Assembly (NCBI GenBank): GCA_017448975.1
Contig: JAFSKN010000062.1
Span: forward strand, 1 to 43,430
Source of the DNA: Clostridia bacterium
GTDB taxonomy: Bacteria; Bacillota; Clostridia; Christensenellales; Aristaeellaceae
DNA length: 43,430 nucleotides
Reading direction: 5' to 3'
Translations under genes and position numbers: made by a program
The notes under the pieces: model-generated
Seen by the model: the letters and a program-made list of their open reading frames with translations, nothing else
What the model was told of the DNA's origin: nothing
Database searches by the model: none
In this document: positions 17,196 through 26,161 of the stretch, piece by piece
How the letters are laid out: each line of letters begins with the position of its first letter
Position numbering within the stretch: position 1 is the first letter of the stretch

Positions 17196-17234
17196 GCTTC
17201 TGGCCCGGCGTCCTGTGGACGCCAGGCCAGAAGC
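17196..17234. repeat. Hairpin repeat with GCTTCTGGCC arms, copy 2
   Basis: The arms GCTTCTGGCC (17196-17205) and GGCCAGAAGC (17225-17234) enclose a second hairpin, GGCGTCC/GGACGCC. The outer arms are identical to those at 218-227 and 344-353, but the core is unrelated and far shorter. Confidence 0.65.
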
Positions 17235-17307
17235 CTTCAATCTTTCGTATCTCCGAGCAACAGGCGGATGTTGTCAGGTTTCCCCGTTCAAAATAATTCG
17301 CCTAATG

Positions 17308-17361
17308 GAGTCCAGAGGCCGACGGCCTTTGGTCGGGGGTTTGGGGGCGGAGAGCCCCCAA
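17308..17361. repeat. Two-hairpin dispersed repeat, copy E
   Basis: GAGTCCAG is followed by a stem AGGCC/GGCCT, then TTTGGTCGGGGG, then the stem TTGGGGGC/GCCCCCAA. It ends seven bases before the stop codon of the transglutaminase gene on the other strand and could stop that transcript. Confidence 0.55.
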
Positions 17362-17368
17362 CATGCTC

Positions 17369-19636
17369 TTACAGATCAAAATGTTTCTGCGGCAGAAGCC
17401 GTTTCACAGCCAGCACGAACCTTGCTCCGGGGGAAGCGGCGGCGCGCATGCGCAGGTAGGCTTCCCGGAAGGGCTCCGCCGGGGCGGAATGGTTGCCGTA
17501 AAGCTGCGCGCCGTAGGCCTCGGCCAGGGGCATGATAGAGGGAAGCTGCTCATTCCGCAGGGGTTTTTCGATGCGGTCAGCGAATTCCCGCAGGGTTTCT
17601 TCCTTGCGCCGGGTGAGCTTGCGGCGGGAAAGCAGGCCGCACACGGCGCTGAACAGCACGGCCGCCGCCTGATCGGGATGCCGCTTGGCCCGGCGTATGG
17701 GTTCCGTGGCCAAATAACGCCAGACTCCCAGCAGGATCAGCAGAAGCAGCGCCAAAAGCCACCAGGGGAAGGGCGGCAGATCCTTTTTGTCGTTGGGGGG
17801 CGGAGCGTCCGGGGGCGGCGTAGGTTCCAATGTGGCGTCGGGTATGGGCGTAGGCTCTTCTTCGTTTCCCGTCGGTTCGGGGGTGGGCGTTTCATCCGGC
17901 TCGGGATCCGGCGTGGGGGTAGGCTGGGGAGAAGGAGACGGGGATGGGGTCGGTTCGGGATCGTTGCCGGAGGGCGGAGGATCATTGCTGTCCGAATCGT
18001 CGTCCCAATCATTGTCGCCGCGGGGTGTGGCGTCAAAATCCAGCCAGCCGAAGCCGTTCAGGTACACTTCGGTCCAGGCATGAGCGTTTTCCCCGGTCAC
18101 ATAGGCCACGCCGTTTTCGTCCGGGATGGCTAAATAGCCCGTCACGTACCGGGCGGGCAGACCGGCGACGCGGCACAGCATGGTCATGGCCGTGGCGAAA
18201 TAGGTACAGTAGCCCTGTTTTTCCCCGATCAGGAACCAGGCCAGAAAATCCACCCCGTCGGGAGGCGTCTGGGTGTTCAGGGTGTAATCGTAGTTGGCGC
18301 GCAGATAGCGTTGAATGCCCATGGCCTTTTCGTAGGGCGTTGTGCAGCCCGCCGTGGCTTTGGCGGCGATATCGTAGATTTCCTGCTGAATATGCCGGGG
18401 GATCGCGGTGTACAGCGCGCTCACTTCGGCGTACCGGGGATCCTCCATGGCCGCGCAGGCCCGGATCAGCGCTTCCGTGGCTTTGGCGCCGACCTGGAAG
18501 GGCATGTAGGTAACGGTATACTCGTCTCCGGGGGCCATGTTCCGGGTCAGGAACATCTCCCCCGCCGTGTTGAAATACAGCACCATTCGCTCTCCGTCCA
18601 GCTGCAAAGCGCGGGTGCGGGCCGGGGCGAACAGGGTGGTGGTGCCATTGTTCAGGATGTGCACTTTCAGGGTTTCGGGGGATACGCTCCCGTCCCCGGA
18701 AAGTGGGCGGTTCAGGTCGAACAAATCCTCCCGCAAGGTCTGAAACCGGGGAGAAGCGGCCAAATACCGCCGGGCAGACAGGGTATCATACCAGTTGAGG
18801 CCGGTATAATCGTCATAGGTTTTGGCCCGCAGCAGCACTGTGCGGCCGGTGCGCACCTCCATCACGCTGTGGTCCTCCGGCTCGGCGGGTCCGCCCAGCC
18901 GATCGTCCAGGGGCAGATAGCCTTCCGATTTCAGGGTAAAGGAGGCGCGGTATTCGTTGAACAGCAGATAATCCTCCACCAGGTTGCGGATGGTTTCCGC
19001 CGCCTTTCTGAGGGGCTCCACCGTCACGCCGTGCTGGGGCATGACCGCCAGGGTCAGCAGCGGCAGCAGCAGCGCCACCGGCAGCAGGCTCATCCGCCTG
19101 CCCTGCCTGTCCGCTGCCATCAGCAGCAGACCGGCGGCGGCGGGCAGGGCGCAGAACAGCAATTGTTCCTCCGCGTTGACCAGGAACGCCAGGGCGATCA
19201 CCGTCAGCACCGTGAACAGCGCCAGGGGCATGGTGCGATCCCAGACCAGGGCCGCCGCCAGCAGAGTAAACATCAGGCATACGGCCCACCGCGCCGTATC
19301 GGCGTAAGGCGAAACGGCGTCCGGGATGCCCTGGAAGGATAAAATAGCCGCCTTGCCCAGCTGGATCAGCGTAAACAGGGGGCCGCCGCCAAAGGCGGCC
19401 CAAACGCCCAGCACCGCCAACCCGCCCAGGGGCAGCAGCCATTTGTATTTGAGGCGCACGGAAAACAGGGCGTGAAAAAGCAGTGAAAACACGGCGCACA
19501 GCACCAGCCCGGGCCACAGGGCGTGGGCGGGCATCAGGGAACGGATCAGCGTCAGGCTCATGCCCGCGCTGAGCAGATACGTGGTCAGATAGCCCATGAT
19601 AAGGACGGCAGGGCTGCTTTTACGCGGGCGTGACAT
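17369..19636 (-). CDS. Transglutaminase-like membrane protein (TgpA-type)
   Basis: The protein has 755 residues. Five or six N-terminal membrane helices (residues 10-200) are followed by an extracytoplasmic domain. Its transglutaminase core carries the catalytic triad: Cys in GYCTYFATAMTMLCR (about 456), His in AHAWTEVY and Asp in WLDFDATP. A Pro/Thr/Glu-rich linker (about 540-610) then leads to another helix (about 617-637) and a cytoplasmic tail. Members of this family are thought to modify or cleave surface proteins. The first 17 bases overlap the end of the DUF58 gene. MoxR, DUF58 and a transglutaminase form a well-known gene set whose exact job is unsettled. Confidence 0.85.
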   Translation of the reverse strand: MSRPRKSSPAVLIMGYLTTYLLSAGMSLTLIRSLMPAHALWPGLVLCAVFSLLFHALFSVRLKYKWLLPLGGLAVLGVWAAFGGGPLFTLIQLGKAAILSFQGIPDAVSPYADTARWAVCLMFTLLAAALVWDRTMPLALFTVLTVIALAFLVNAEEQLLFCALPAAAGLLLMAADRQGRRMSLLPVALLLPLLTLAVMPQHGVTVEPLRKAAETIRNLVEDYLLFNEYRASFTLKSEGYLPLDDRLGGPAEPEDHSVMEVRTGRTVLLRAKTYDDYTGLNWYDTLSARRYLAASPRFQTLREDLFDLNRPLSGDGSVSPETLKVHILNNGTTTLFAPARTRALQLDGERMVLYFNTAGEMFLTRNMAPGDEYTVTYMPFQVGAKATEALIRACAAMEDPRYAEVSALYTAIPRHIQQEIYDIAAKATAGCTTPYEKAMGIQRYLRANYDYTLNTQTPPDGVDFLAWFLIGEKQGYCTYFATAMTMLCRVAGLPARYVTGYLAIPDENGVAYVTGENAHAWTEVYLNGFGWLDFDATPRGDNDWDDDSDSNDPPPSGNDPEPTPSPSPSPQPTPTPDPEPDETPTPEPTGNEEEPTPIPDATLEPTPPPDAPPPNDKKDLPPFPWWLLALLLLILLGVWRYLATEPIRRAKRHPDQAAAVLFSAVCGLLSRRKLTRRKEETLREFADRIEKPLRNEQLPSIMPLAEAYGAQLYGNHSAPAEPFREAYLRMRAAASPGARFVLAVKRLLPQKHFDL

Positions 19637-20771
19637 AGCATACCTCCACCAAATGATGCTGCAGCCGGGTCACATAGGGCTGGTATTCTTTCGCGTCCGG
19701 CGTATAGGTGACGAGGTACAGCCGGGCGCTGGGGCCCATGCGGCGGATGTGGCTGACGCCCTCCACGATCTGGGCGTCCAGCCGGGTGGTGATGATCACG
19801 GTGGCGCCGGTGCGGCGCATGCGGCGCAGCTCCAAATCCAGCACCCGGGCGAAGATTTCGCCGCCGCCAAAGGGCTGGCTGGCCAGCATTTCCTGCAGCA
19901 GCTTCAGGCTGGCCGCGCTGTCGGAGGAAAACTCGTTGGCCCGAACCCCGTAGATAGGCAGGCGCACGGGGCTTCCGTCCGCCATCTGCATGCGCGCCAC
20001 GGACACCGCCGTTTCGCACAGGGCGTCCCGCAGGCATTCCTTGCCGTCGGTCAGGTGATCGCCGCCCACAGGGGTGTCGCAGTCCAACAGGATCAGGGTG
20101 TCCGGCGGCGCGGGCGACTCGAAGCGGCGCACCAGCAGTTCCCGTTTCCGGGAGCTTAGCTTCCAGTGGATGCGCTTCATGGCGTCGCCGGGCTGATAAG
20201 CGCGCACGTCCTCCGGCGCGTTGTAGTCCTCCTGGGTGCGGGCAAGGGGCGCGCTGCCGTCGTCCCCGGTGGTGACGCGGGGCTTCTCGATATCGAAGGG
20301 GCGGGGCAGCACGGTCAGCATGCCTCCCGCTTCCCGGTTTGTCAGGCGCATACGGAACAGGCCGAAAGTATCCTGAATCTCCAGGAATTTCAGCCCGGCG
20401 AGATATTGGCCCACGTGGCAGGCGTTCAGAGAAAGCCGCCGCTCGTGGACGCAGAAGGGCGCAGGCGGAAAAAGGCACTCCGACGCCTCGCCGTTAAACA
20501 AAAACACGCCCTTGGGCGGCGCGACCGGCAGGGGGCACCGGTGGCCCGCCTGCACATTCAGGTGCGCTTCGTCGCCCCGGGCCACGGAAACCGAGGAAAG
20601 GGCCTGATGGCAAAAGGCCGTGCGCCGCGCCCAAAGGCAGCTCGCAAAGCCGTACAGCAGCACCGCGCACAGCAGCAGCCCGATATACAGATACAGCACG
20701 TTGCCCAGGGACAGTGCGCACACGATGCTGGTGATCACGGCGGCGGTTACCGCCAAACTCCGGCGCGTCAT
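19620..20771 (-). CDS. DUF58 domain protein
   Basis: The protein has 383 residues. Two N-terminal membrane helices (about 8-48) precede a soluble part. The DUF58 signature is PEDVRAYQPGDAMKRIHWKLSSRK (about residues 184-207), and a von Willebrand A-like fold follows with LILLDCDTP. Genes of this type nearly always sit beside MoxR ATPases and are thought to be MoxR clients in assembly or maturation. The gene overlaps the MoxR stop by four bases and its own end overlaps the next gene by 17 bases, so the three are co-translated. Confidence 0.86.
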   Translation of the reverse strand: MTRRSLAVTAAVITSIVCALSLGNVLYLYIGLLLCAVLLYGFASCLWARRTAFCHQALSSVSVARGDEAHLNVQAGHRCPLPVAPPKGVFLFNGEASECLFPPAPFCVHERRLSLNACHVGQYLAGLKFLEIQDTFGLFRMRLTNREAGGMLTVLPRPFDIEKPRVTTGDDGSAPLARTQEDYNAPEDVRAYQPGDAMKRIHWKLSSRKRELLVRRFESPAPPDTLILLDCDTPVGGDHLTDGKECLRDALCETAVSVARMQMADGSPVRLPIYGVRANEFSSDSAASLKLLQEMLASQPFGGGEIFARVLDLELRRMRRTGATVIITTRLDAQIVEGVSHIRRMGPSARLYLVTYTPDAKEYQPYVTRLQHHLVEVCYVTPA

Positions 20772-21733
20772 ACGCGCCCCGTGGGCACCGGCACGCTTTC
20801 CAGCAATTGGGCCAGCACCTGCTGGGAGGATACGCCCTTCATGCGGGCTTCCGGCGTCAGGATCAGCCGGTGGGACAGCACGGGCAGCGCCATGTGCCGG
20901 ATATCGTCCGGCAGCACGTAATCCCGATTGCTGAGCAGGGCGCAGGCCTGGGCCGCACGCAGCAGGGCGATGGCGCCCCGGGGGGACGCCCCCAATTGCA
21001 GCGCCGGATGGGTGCGGGTCATTGCCACGATGGTAGCCACGTAATACCGGGCTTCCCGGCTGGCGTACACGCTGCCCAGCTGATCCTGCATGCTCAGAAT
21101 TTCATCCGCGCCGCACACGGGCGACAGCGTTTCCATGGGCGTGGTTTGTCCCGAATAGCGCTCCAGCACGTCCATTTCCTCCTCCACGGAGGGATAGCCC
21201 ACGGAAATTTTCAGGAAAAACCGGTCCATCTGCGCTTCCGGCAGGGGGTAAGTGCCCACAAAATCCACCGGGTTCTGGGTGGCCATCACCATAAAGGGCC
21301 GGGGCAATTTATAGGTCACCCCGTCCACCGTCACCTGGCCTTCTTCCATCACTTCCAAAAGGGAGGACTGGGTTTTGGGCGAGGTGCGGTTGATTTCGTC
21401 CGCCAGCACGATCTGGCTCATGACGGCGCCGGGCTTGAATTCCATTTCGCCGGACTGCATATTCACCATGGTAAAGCCCGTCACGTCGGAGGGCGTCACG
21501 TCGGGGGTAAACTGGATGCGCTTGAAGCTGCATTGCAGCGAACGGGCCAGCGCCGCCGCCATGGTGGTTTTGCCAACGCCCGGCACGTCCTCGATCAGCA
21601 CGTGGCCCCGGCAGATCAGCGCGATCAGAAGCAGCTCAATGGCTTCATCCTTGCCGACGATCACCCGGCGGATATTCTGCTGTAAGGCGTAAGCCAGAGG
21701 GCGGGCCGTCGCCGGTGCGGGATTGGACTGCAT
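20768..21733 (-). CDS. MoxR-family AAA+ ATPase
   Basis: The protein has 321 residues from the chosen start MQSNPAPA. Walker A is EDVPGVGKTT and Walker B is IVLADEINR, followed by the sensor-1 region MATQNP and a C-terminal lid domain with SPRGAIALLRAAQA. MoxR ATPases act as chaperone-like remodelers of proteins with metal-binding or von Willebrand A folds, and the next gene is a DUF58 protein of that type. The frame is open to 21808, but AAAGGAG lies before the ATG at 21733 and the promoter lies inside the upstream extension. Confidence 0.9.
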   Translation of the reverse strand: MQSNPAPATARPLAYALQQNIRRVIVGKDEAIELLLIALICRGHVLIEDVPGVGKTTMAAALARSLQCSFKRIQFTPDVTPSDVTGFTMVNMQSGEMEFKPGAVMSQIVLADEINRTSPKTQSSLLEVMEEGQVTVDGVTYKLPRPFMVMATQNPVDFVGTYPLPEAQMDRFFLKISVGYPSVEEEMDVLERYSGQTTPMETLSPVCGADEILSMQDQLGSVYASREARYYVATIVAMTRTHPALQLGASPRGAIALLRAAQACALLSNRDYVLPDDIRHMALPVLSHRLILTPEARMKGVSSQQVLAQLLESVPVPTGRV

Positions 21734-21798
21734 AATGTAGGCGCTCCTTTCGGATATAAAAAATCCCCGGAACGGGACGTTTCCCCCGCTCCAACGGT

Positions 21799-21827
21799 AG
21801 TATACCAAAAAAACAGGCGAAATGCAA
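21799..21827 (-). promoter_or_regulatory. Promoter of the MoxR operon
   Basis: On the minus strand TTGCAT (21827-21822) and TATACT (21804-21799) are 17 bp apart. This places the transcription start near 21792 and rules out an upstream start codon for MoxR. Confidence 0.75.
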
Positions 21828-21912
21828 CAAATTCCGCAACAGACACGTAACCGATTTGCAACAATTTACAATTTGATTTTTTCCGACGTTATTGTTTTGG
21901 AGCCATTTTCAA

Positions 21913-21941
21913 TTGACATTGTTCAGATATCGGTATATAAT
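21913..21941 (+). promoter_or_regulatory. Consensus promoter of the methyltransferase island
   Basis: A perfect TTGACA (21913-21918) and a perfect TATAAT (21936-21941) are 17 bp apart, 31 bp before the chosen ATG. It is the only strong promoter seen for the two-gene island, so both genes are probably transcribed together. Confidence 0.85.
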
Positions 21942-21972
21942 AAAAACAACCCAACGGATTGGATGTGATACC

Positions 21973-23007
21973 ATGGAGTACAAGACGACCATTGAAATGT
22001 CAAAAATTTGGGGAATATCTGAGCGGCGGATTGCCAGATTGTGCGCGGAAAAAAGAATTTCTGGCGTAAGAAAAATAGGGAAAGCATGGGCCATTCCGGA
22101 AAGTACGGAAAAACCAAATGATGCCCGTATTCACACAGGAAAGTATTGTAAAAATGTATCCTCTGTTCAAACCTTTTTAGAACCAAAGCCGTTGTCAGAA
22201 TTTGTAAACCGAGTATTTGAAGCGGATTGTCTCGATTTAATGCCAGAAATACCGGATGAATCGATTGATATGATCCTTTGTGACTTGCCTTATGGCGTTA
22301 CGCAAAATGCGTGGGACAGCTATATTCCTTTAGATCGGCTCTGGGAGCAGTACCTTAGAATTATAAAACCAAACGGTGTCATTGCATTAACGGCAAGTGG
22401 GGTTTTTACTGCCATGCTGATTATGAGTCAGCCGACATTATATAAATATAAATTGGTGTGGGAAAAATCAAAGCCCACAAATTTTCTGAACGCGAAAAAA
22501 CAGCCTCTTCGGAAACATGAGGATGTTTGTATCTTCTATAAAAAACAGCCAACCTATAATCCGCAAATGGGGCAAGGTGTCGCATATGATAAAGGTGTCC
22601 GCAAAGATCAGCTAAGCGGGAGCTATGGCGATTTTCAGCCCAAACACGTGTATAGCAGCGGCCAGCGTTATCCGACAGATGTAGTATATTTTAAAACTGC
22701 GGAATCAGAAGGGAAGGTTGTTCATCCGACTCAAAAACCGGTCGAATTAGGGCGCTATTTAATAAAAACATATACACAACCTGGCGATATTGTGCTTGAT
22801 AATGCTTGCGGAAGCGGCTCCTTCCTGGCTGCCGCTGTTCTTGAGGGAAGAAATTTTATTGGCATTGAAAAGAATGAGGATGTAACACTGTTTAAAAAAG
22901 AGCCTATTGATTATATCTCAATCTGCGAAGAACGCATCCGTGACGCATGGAACCTTACACCGATTGAAGAGAGGGATTCACTGCAATTGGTTGGGTTATT
23001 GGCGTAA
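21973..23007 (+). CDS. DNA methyltransferase with N-terminal helix-turn-helix domain
   Basis: The protein has 344 residues. The N-terminus (about 1-50) is a MerR/excisionase-like helix-turn-helix: EMSKIWGISERRIARLCAEK, then VRKIGKAWAIP. The rest is an amino-methyltransferase of the beta order, with catalytic motif IV DLPYGVTQNAWD first (about 107-118) and the AdoMet motif DNACGSGSF after (about 272-280). It should methylate adenine N6 or cytosine N4 in a specific DNA sequence. The HTH could bind DNA of its own promoter or help target recognition. The start is set by the promoter; the longer open frame from 21892 would run through it. Two bases separate its stop from the next frame. Base composition is clearly AT-richer than the flanking operons, suggesting transfer. 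Confidence 0.82.
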   Translation: MEYKTTIEMSKIWGISERRIARLCAEKRISGVRKIGKAWAIPESTEKPNDARIHTGKYCKNVSSVQTFLEPKPLSEFVNRVFEADCLDLMPEIPDESIDMILCDLPYGVTQNAWDSYIPLDRLWEQYLRIIKPNGVIALTASGVFTAMLIMSQPTLYKYKLVWEKSKPTNFLNAKKQPLRKHEDVCIFYKKQPTYNPQMGQGVAYDKGVRKDQLSGSYGDFQPKHVYSSGQRYPTDVVYFKTAESEGKVVHPTQKPVELGRYLIKTYTQPGDIVLDNACGSGSFLAAAVLEGRNFIGIEKNEDVTLFKKEPIDYISICEERIRDAWNLTPIEERDSLQLVGLLA

Positions 23008-23022
23008 ATGGAGGGAATTAAT

Positions 23023-25773
23023 ATGCCTTTAATCAGGAATAATGAACGCAGCGAGGCAATCAAACTCATATCTCATTTGAATACATTCCTGAACAATAAA
23101 ACATGGCGTATTGTTTGCGTTGGAGGGGAAAGCACAGTTTCCAACGGGAAAAAGCACATGTTTCCCGATGTAATTCTCTATGGCGACTCGTTTCAAACTC
23201 AGATATTGCAGGGCTGGGAACTGAAAATGCCGGACGTCCCGATTGACAATGAAGATTTTGTAAAAGACGCTCAAAGAAAAGCGATAACATTGGGGTTGAA
23301 CAACTGCTTCATATGGAATTTTACCTGCGGCGTTTTGTATGAACGCAACGAGGATGATACCTTTCGCGAGATCAAACGCTGGAATGATACAAACCACATT
23401 CGTTCAAGGCAGGATGTGGATTTATTCCGGTCTGATTGGCTGAAAGCAACTGAGTCTATTCTTGAGGATATCAACAGCTATTTTGTCAGTGGTCGCTTCC
23501 TTCCCGCGAATTTAGGCAATGTGATATCTGATAGTGTTTTATGCGAAATAATCAGGCGAAATAAGCATCCTCTTGCAGAATGGCTTAAAAACTGCGGACA
23601 GAAAGATGTACGCATACAAGTTCGTATTCAGAATTGGTGGGAACAAGTCAAAACGGAATATGCTTCTGATGAGAACGACGCTTATGCTGCCTATGCGCGA
23701 GTCATTATTGTCAATTGGTCAAATCGTATACTGTTCGCACATGTGATAAAAAAATTTCATGATCCTGCAAAACAGATCGAAATGCTTTCATATGAAACGA
23801 CACCTGTTCAAGTGAATGAGCTATTCCGCGCCATCAGCCAGGCTTGCGATTTCTATAATGTTTTTGCATCAATCGAATACAATGAAATGATACCTAACTG
23901 CATGTGGAATGACTTGATGGAATTAAATGAATTTCTGTCAAGCAATGCCATGTATCATGTGAATCAGACGGCATTGCAGGCCATACTGGAACACACTGTT
24001 TCCTCAGGAAAACGGGAGTTAAGCGGACAGTTTACAACGCCAGAAAAGCTGGCATTAATATTGGCAAAAATATCCATGCGTGATACCACGACCCCCTGCA
24101 TTGATCCCTGCTGCGGTACAGGCTCTATTGCCCAAGCAATGCTGATAAACAAGATGAATAATCATATTCCAATTGAATCAGCATATGCAACTACATGGGC
24201 GGCAGACAAGTTTTCTTTTCCTCTTCAAATCGCAAGTATCAGCATGGCGAGAGCAGATGCAATCAACCAACCGATAAAGATGTTTCAAAGAAATGCTTTT
24301 TCTTTGGCACCTGATCAAAAAATCACATTGGTAAACCCAGAAACAGGAGCCTTACTGACTTGTAAATTGCCTCAATTTGATACAATCGCCTCGAACCTGC
24401 CGTTTGTTCCATTTGAAATCATTGAAGAAGATGAATTGAAATACATTGGTGATATTCATGCGAGTGTTAATCGGAATACTGGTATTTGTCTCGATGACCG
24501 CATGGATATATACCAGAACCTTATTTTTGCCTTTTATCCGCTGTTGAATAACGAAGGACGCTTGGGAGTTATCACATCCAATTCGTGGCTTGGGACGAAA
24601 ACGGGACGTCAATTTTTTGAGGCATTATGCTGGTATTATTATGTTGAACAAGTACATATCAGCGGAAAAGGAAGATGGTTTCATAATGCTGATATTGTTG
24701 CAACAATCCTCATACTATCAAAAAAACGGGAAATCAGCAAACCAACAGGCGACAATAACACACATTTTTATATTTGGAAGAAAGCATTGCAAGACTTCGA
24801 TGCCGCTGAAATCAATGCGATTGTTCAAGACGCAATTCTTAACGAATGCCATCATCCAGACCAATTGGCGATGTCGGTTTATAAAAAATCAGATATTGAT
24901 AAACTATTGGATATGAAAGTTTCCCTCAATGCGCTATTCTATAATATTACTTGGTTAAAGGATTTGAAGAACATTGTTTGTCCAATTACGGATTATCTAA
25001 GCGTTACCAGAGGTGAGCGCAGGGGCTGGGACAAAATGTTTTATCCAAAAGCTGGTCATGGAATAGAAACGAAATATATCAGAAAAGTGCTGAAAAGCAG
25101 CAGACAGCTTGATTCACTTTGCGCTATGCCAGACAGCGATGCGTTTTGCTGTTCGGATAGTCTTTCAGATATGAAAAAAGCAGGGCGCAGAGGAGCGTTA
25201 AAATGGATACGTTCTTTTGAAAATGCTGTCAATAATACTGGCAAACCGCTCAAGAAAGTGTTATCGCGTACCAATATGTATTGGTATGAAATGCGTGATA
25301 CGGCAACCGCTGATTTTGTTACTGGAATGAATCCGGATAAAAGGCTATTCATAGCGAAGTTTGACAACCCCACTTTTGTTAATCAACGGCTTATTGCATT
25401 TAAGCAAATTAATCAATCGGTCGATGCAAATTTATTGCATGCGTTATTGAATTCAATTATTGGAATGTTCTATATTGAGGCGATTGGTTTTGGAAGAGGG
25501 TTAGGCGCACTGGATATAAATGCTACCAATATTCGATCTATGATGATTCTGAACCCTGCTCTTCTGACAGAGCAAAATAAAAAAGAAATCCTAACTGCAT
25601 TTCTCCCATTGAAAAGCAGAAGTATTTTGGGAACAGCAGAGGAACTTAAACAGCAGGATCGTATTCATTTTGACCATATTGTATTACAGGCGTTTGGTGC
25701 TGATCGGCATTATGAAAACATTCGGGCAGCGCTGCTGTCAATGCAACAGGTTCGGTATACAGTAAAAGAGTGA
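23023..25773 (+). CDS. Type IIG-like restriction-modification enzyme: nuclease plus N6-adenine methyltransferase
   Basis: The protein has 916 residues. The N-terminal part contains FPDVILYGDS and then ILQGWELKMPD (about residues 47-71). This is a PD-x(14)-ELK layout that fits a PD-(D/E)XK nuclease. A helical region follows (about 150-320), then a gamma-type N6-methyltransferase with motif I DPCCGTGS (near 363) and motif IV NLPF (near 460; the usual form is NPPY/F). A C-terminal segment (about 640-916) with ISVTRGERRGWDKMFYP-like sequence could hold the target recognition domain. GGAGGG at 23010-23015 serves the ATG at 23023 rather than that at 23008. It forms an operon with the HTH methyltransferase. 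It may also be a defence enzyme of another class. Confidence 0.72.
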   Translation: MPLIRNNERSEAIKLISHLNTFLNNKTWRIVCVGGESTVSNGKKHMFPDVILYGDSFQTQILQGWELKMPDVPIDNEDFVKDAQRKAITLGLNNCFIWNFTCGVLYERNEDDTFREIKRWNDTNHIRSRQDVDLFRSDWLKATESILEDINSYFVSGRFLPANLGNVISDSVLCEIIRRNKHPLAEWLKNCGQKDVRIQVRIQNWWEQVKTEYASDENDAYAAYARVIIVNWSNRILFAHVIKKFHDPAKQIEMLSYETTPVQVNELFRAISQACDFYNVFASIEYNEMIPNCMWNDLMELNEFLSSNAMYHVNQTALQAILEHTVSSGKRELSGQFTTPEKLALILAKISMRDTTTPCIDPCCGTGSIAQAMLINKMNNHIPIESAYATTWAADKFSFPLQIASISMARADAINQPIKMFQRNAFSLAPDQKITLVNPETGALLTCKLPQFDTIASNLPFVPFEIIEEDELKYIGDIHASVNRNTGICLDDRMDIYQNLIFAFYPLLNNEGRLGVITSNSWLGTKTGRQFFEALCWYYYVEQVHISGKGRWFHNADIVATILILSKKREISKPTGDNNTHFYIWKKALQDFDAAEINAIVQDAILNECHHPDQLAMSVYKKSDIDKLLDMKVSLNALFYNITWLKDLKNIVCPITDYLSVTRGERRGWDKMFYPKAGHGIETKYIRKVLKSSRQLDSLCAMPDSDAFCCSDSLSDMKKAGRRGALKWIRSFENAVNNTGKPLKKVLSRTNMYWYEMRDTATADFVTGMNPDKRLFIAKFDNPTFVNQRLIAFKQINQSVDANLLHALLNSIIGMFYIEAIGFGRGLGALDINATNIRSMMILNPALLTEQNKKEILTAFLPLKSRSILGTAEELKQQDRIHFDHIVLQAFGADRHYENIRAALLSMQQVRYTVKE

Positions 25774-25840
25774 GGCTCCAACAATTATAGAGCTTCAAAG
25801 GATTGAAATAAAACGAAATCATGAGCGTCGCAAACATTTT

Positions 25841-25875
25841 CTGACGACGGAATTTTCCGTCGTCGGATTTTCCTC
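25841..25875 (+). terminator. Terminator of the methyltransferase island
   Basis: GACGACGGAA (25843-25852) and TTCCGTCGTC (25855-25864) form a perfect ten-base inverted repeat with a tight loop, followed by GGATTTTCC. The T-run is short, but the hairpin lies just after the operon. Confidence 0.7.
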
Positions 25876-25904
25876 TTGCATTTTCCCCGGAACAGTGCTA
25901 TGAT
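25876..25904 (+). promoter_or_regulatory. Promoter of the serS T-box transcript
   Basis: TTGCAT (25876-25881) and TATGAT (25899-25904) are 17 bp apart, immediately after the island terminator and just before the T-box leader. Confidence 0.72.
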
Positions 25905-25910
25905 TATCGG

Positions 25911-26130
25911 GAAACGCGACGATGGGACAAAGCAGCGGGCGTTCCGTTCAGAGAGCTGCCGGGCGGTGCAAGGCAGAGGGAAAACGCTGTGATCCGGCCC
26001 GGAGCGGGCGGCGACGAGCCGCCGGGGTGCGCCCCCTACAGCGCGCGCGAGCGGCGCGGTTTTTCCGCGCAAGCTGGGTGGCAACGCGGAAAACTTCCGT
26101 CCCAGGAAAGAGGACAGGAAGGTTTTTTTA
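25911..26130 (+). promoter_or_regulatory. T-box riboswitch leader of serS
   Basis: The leader shows a Stem I region with AGAGAG, then the specifier TCC (25993-25995), a serine codon, followed ten bases later by GGAGC spacing equal to that in the ileS leader. The T-box sequence GGGTGGCAACGCGG lies at 26075-26088. The terminator stem CTTCCGTCC / GGACAGGAAG (one bulge) with a seven-T run ends near 26129. Uncharged tRNA-Ser should trigger antitermination. Confidence 0.92.
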
Positions 26131-26161
26131 TTCCGAGGAAATATTCAGCCGTCAATTTGAT

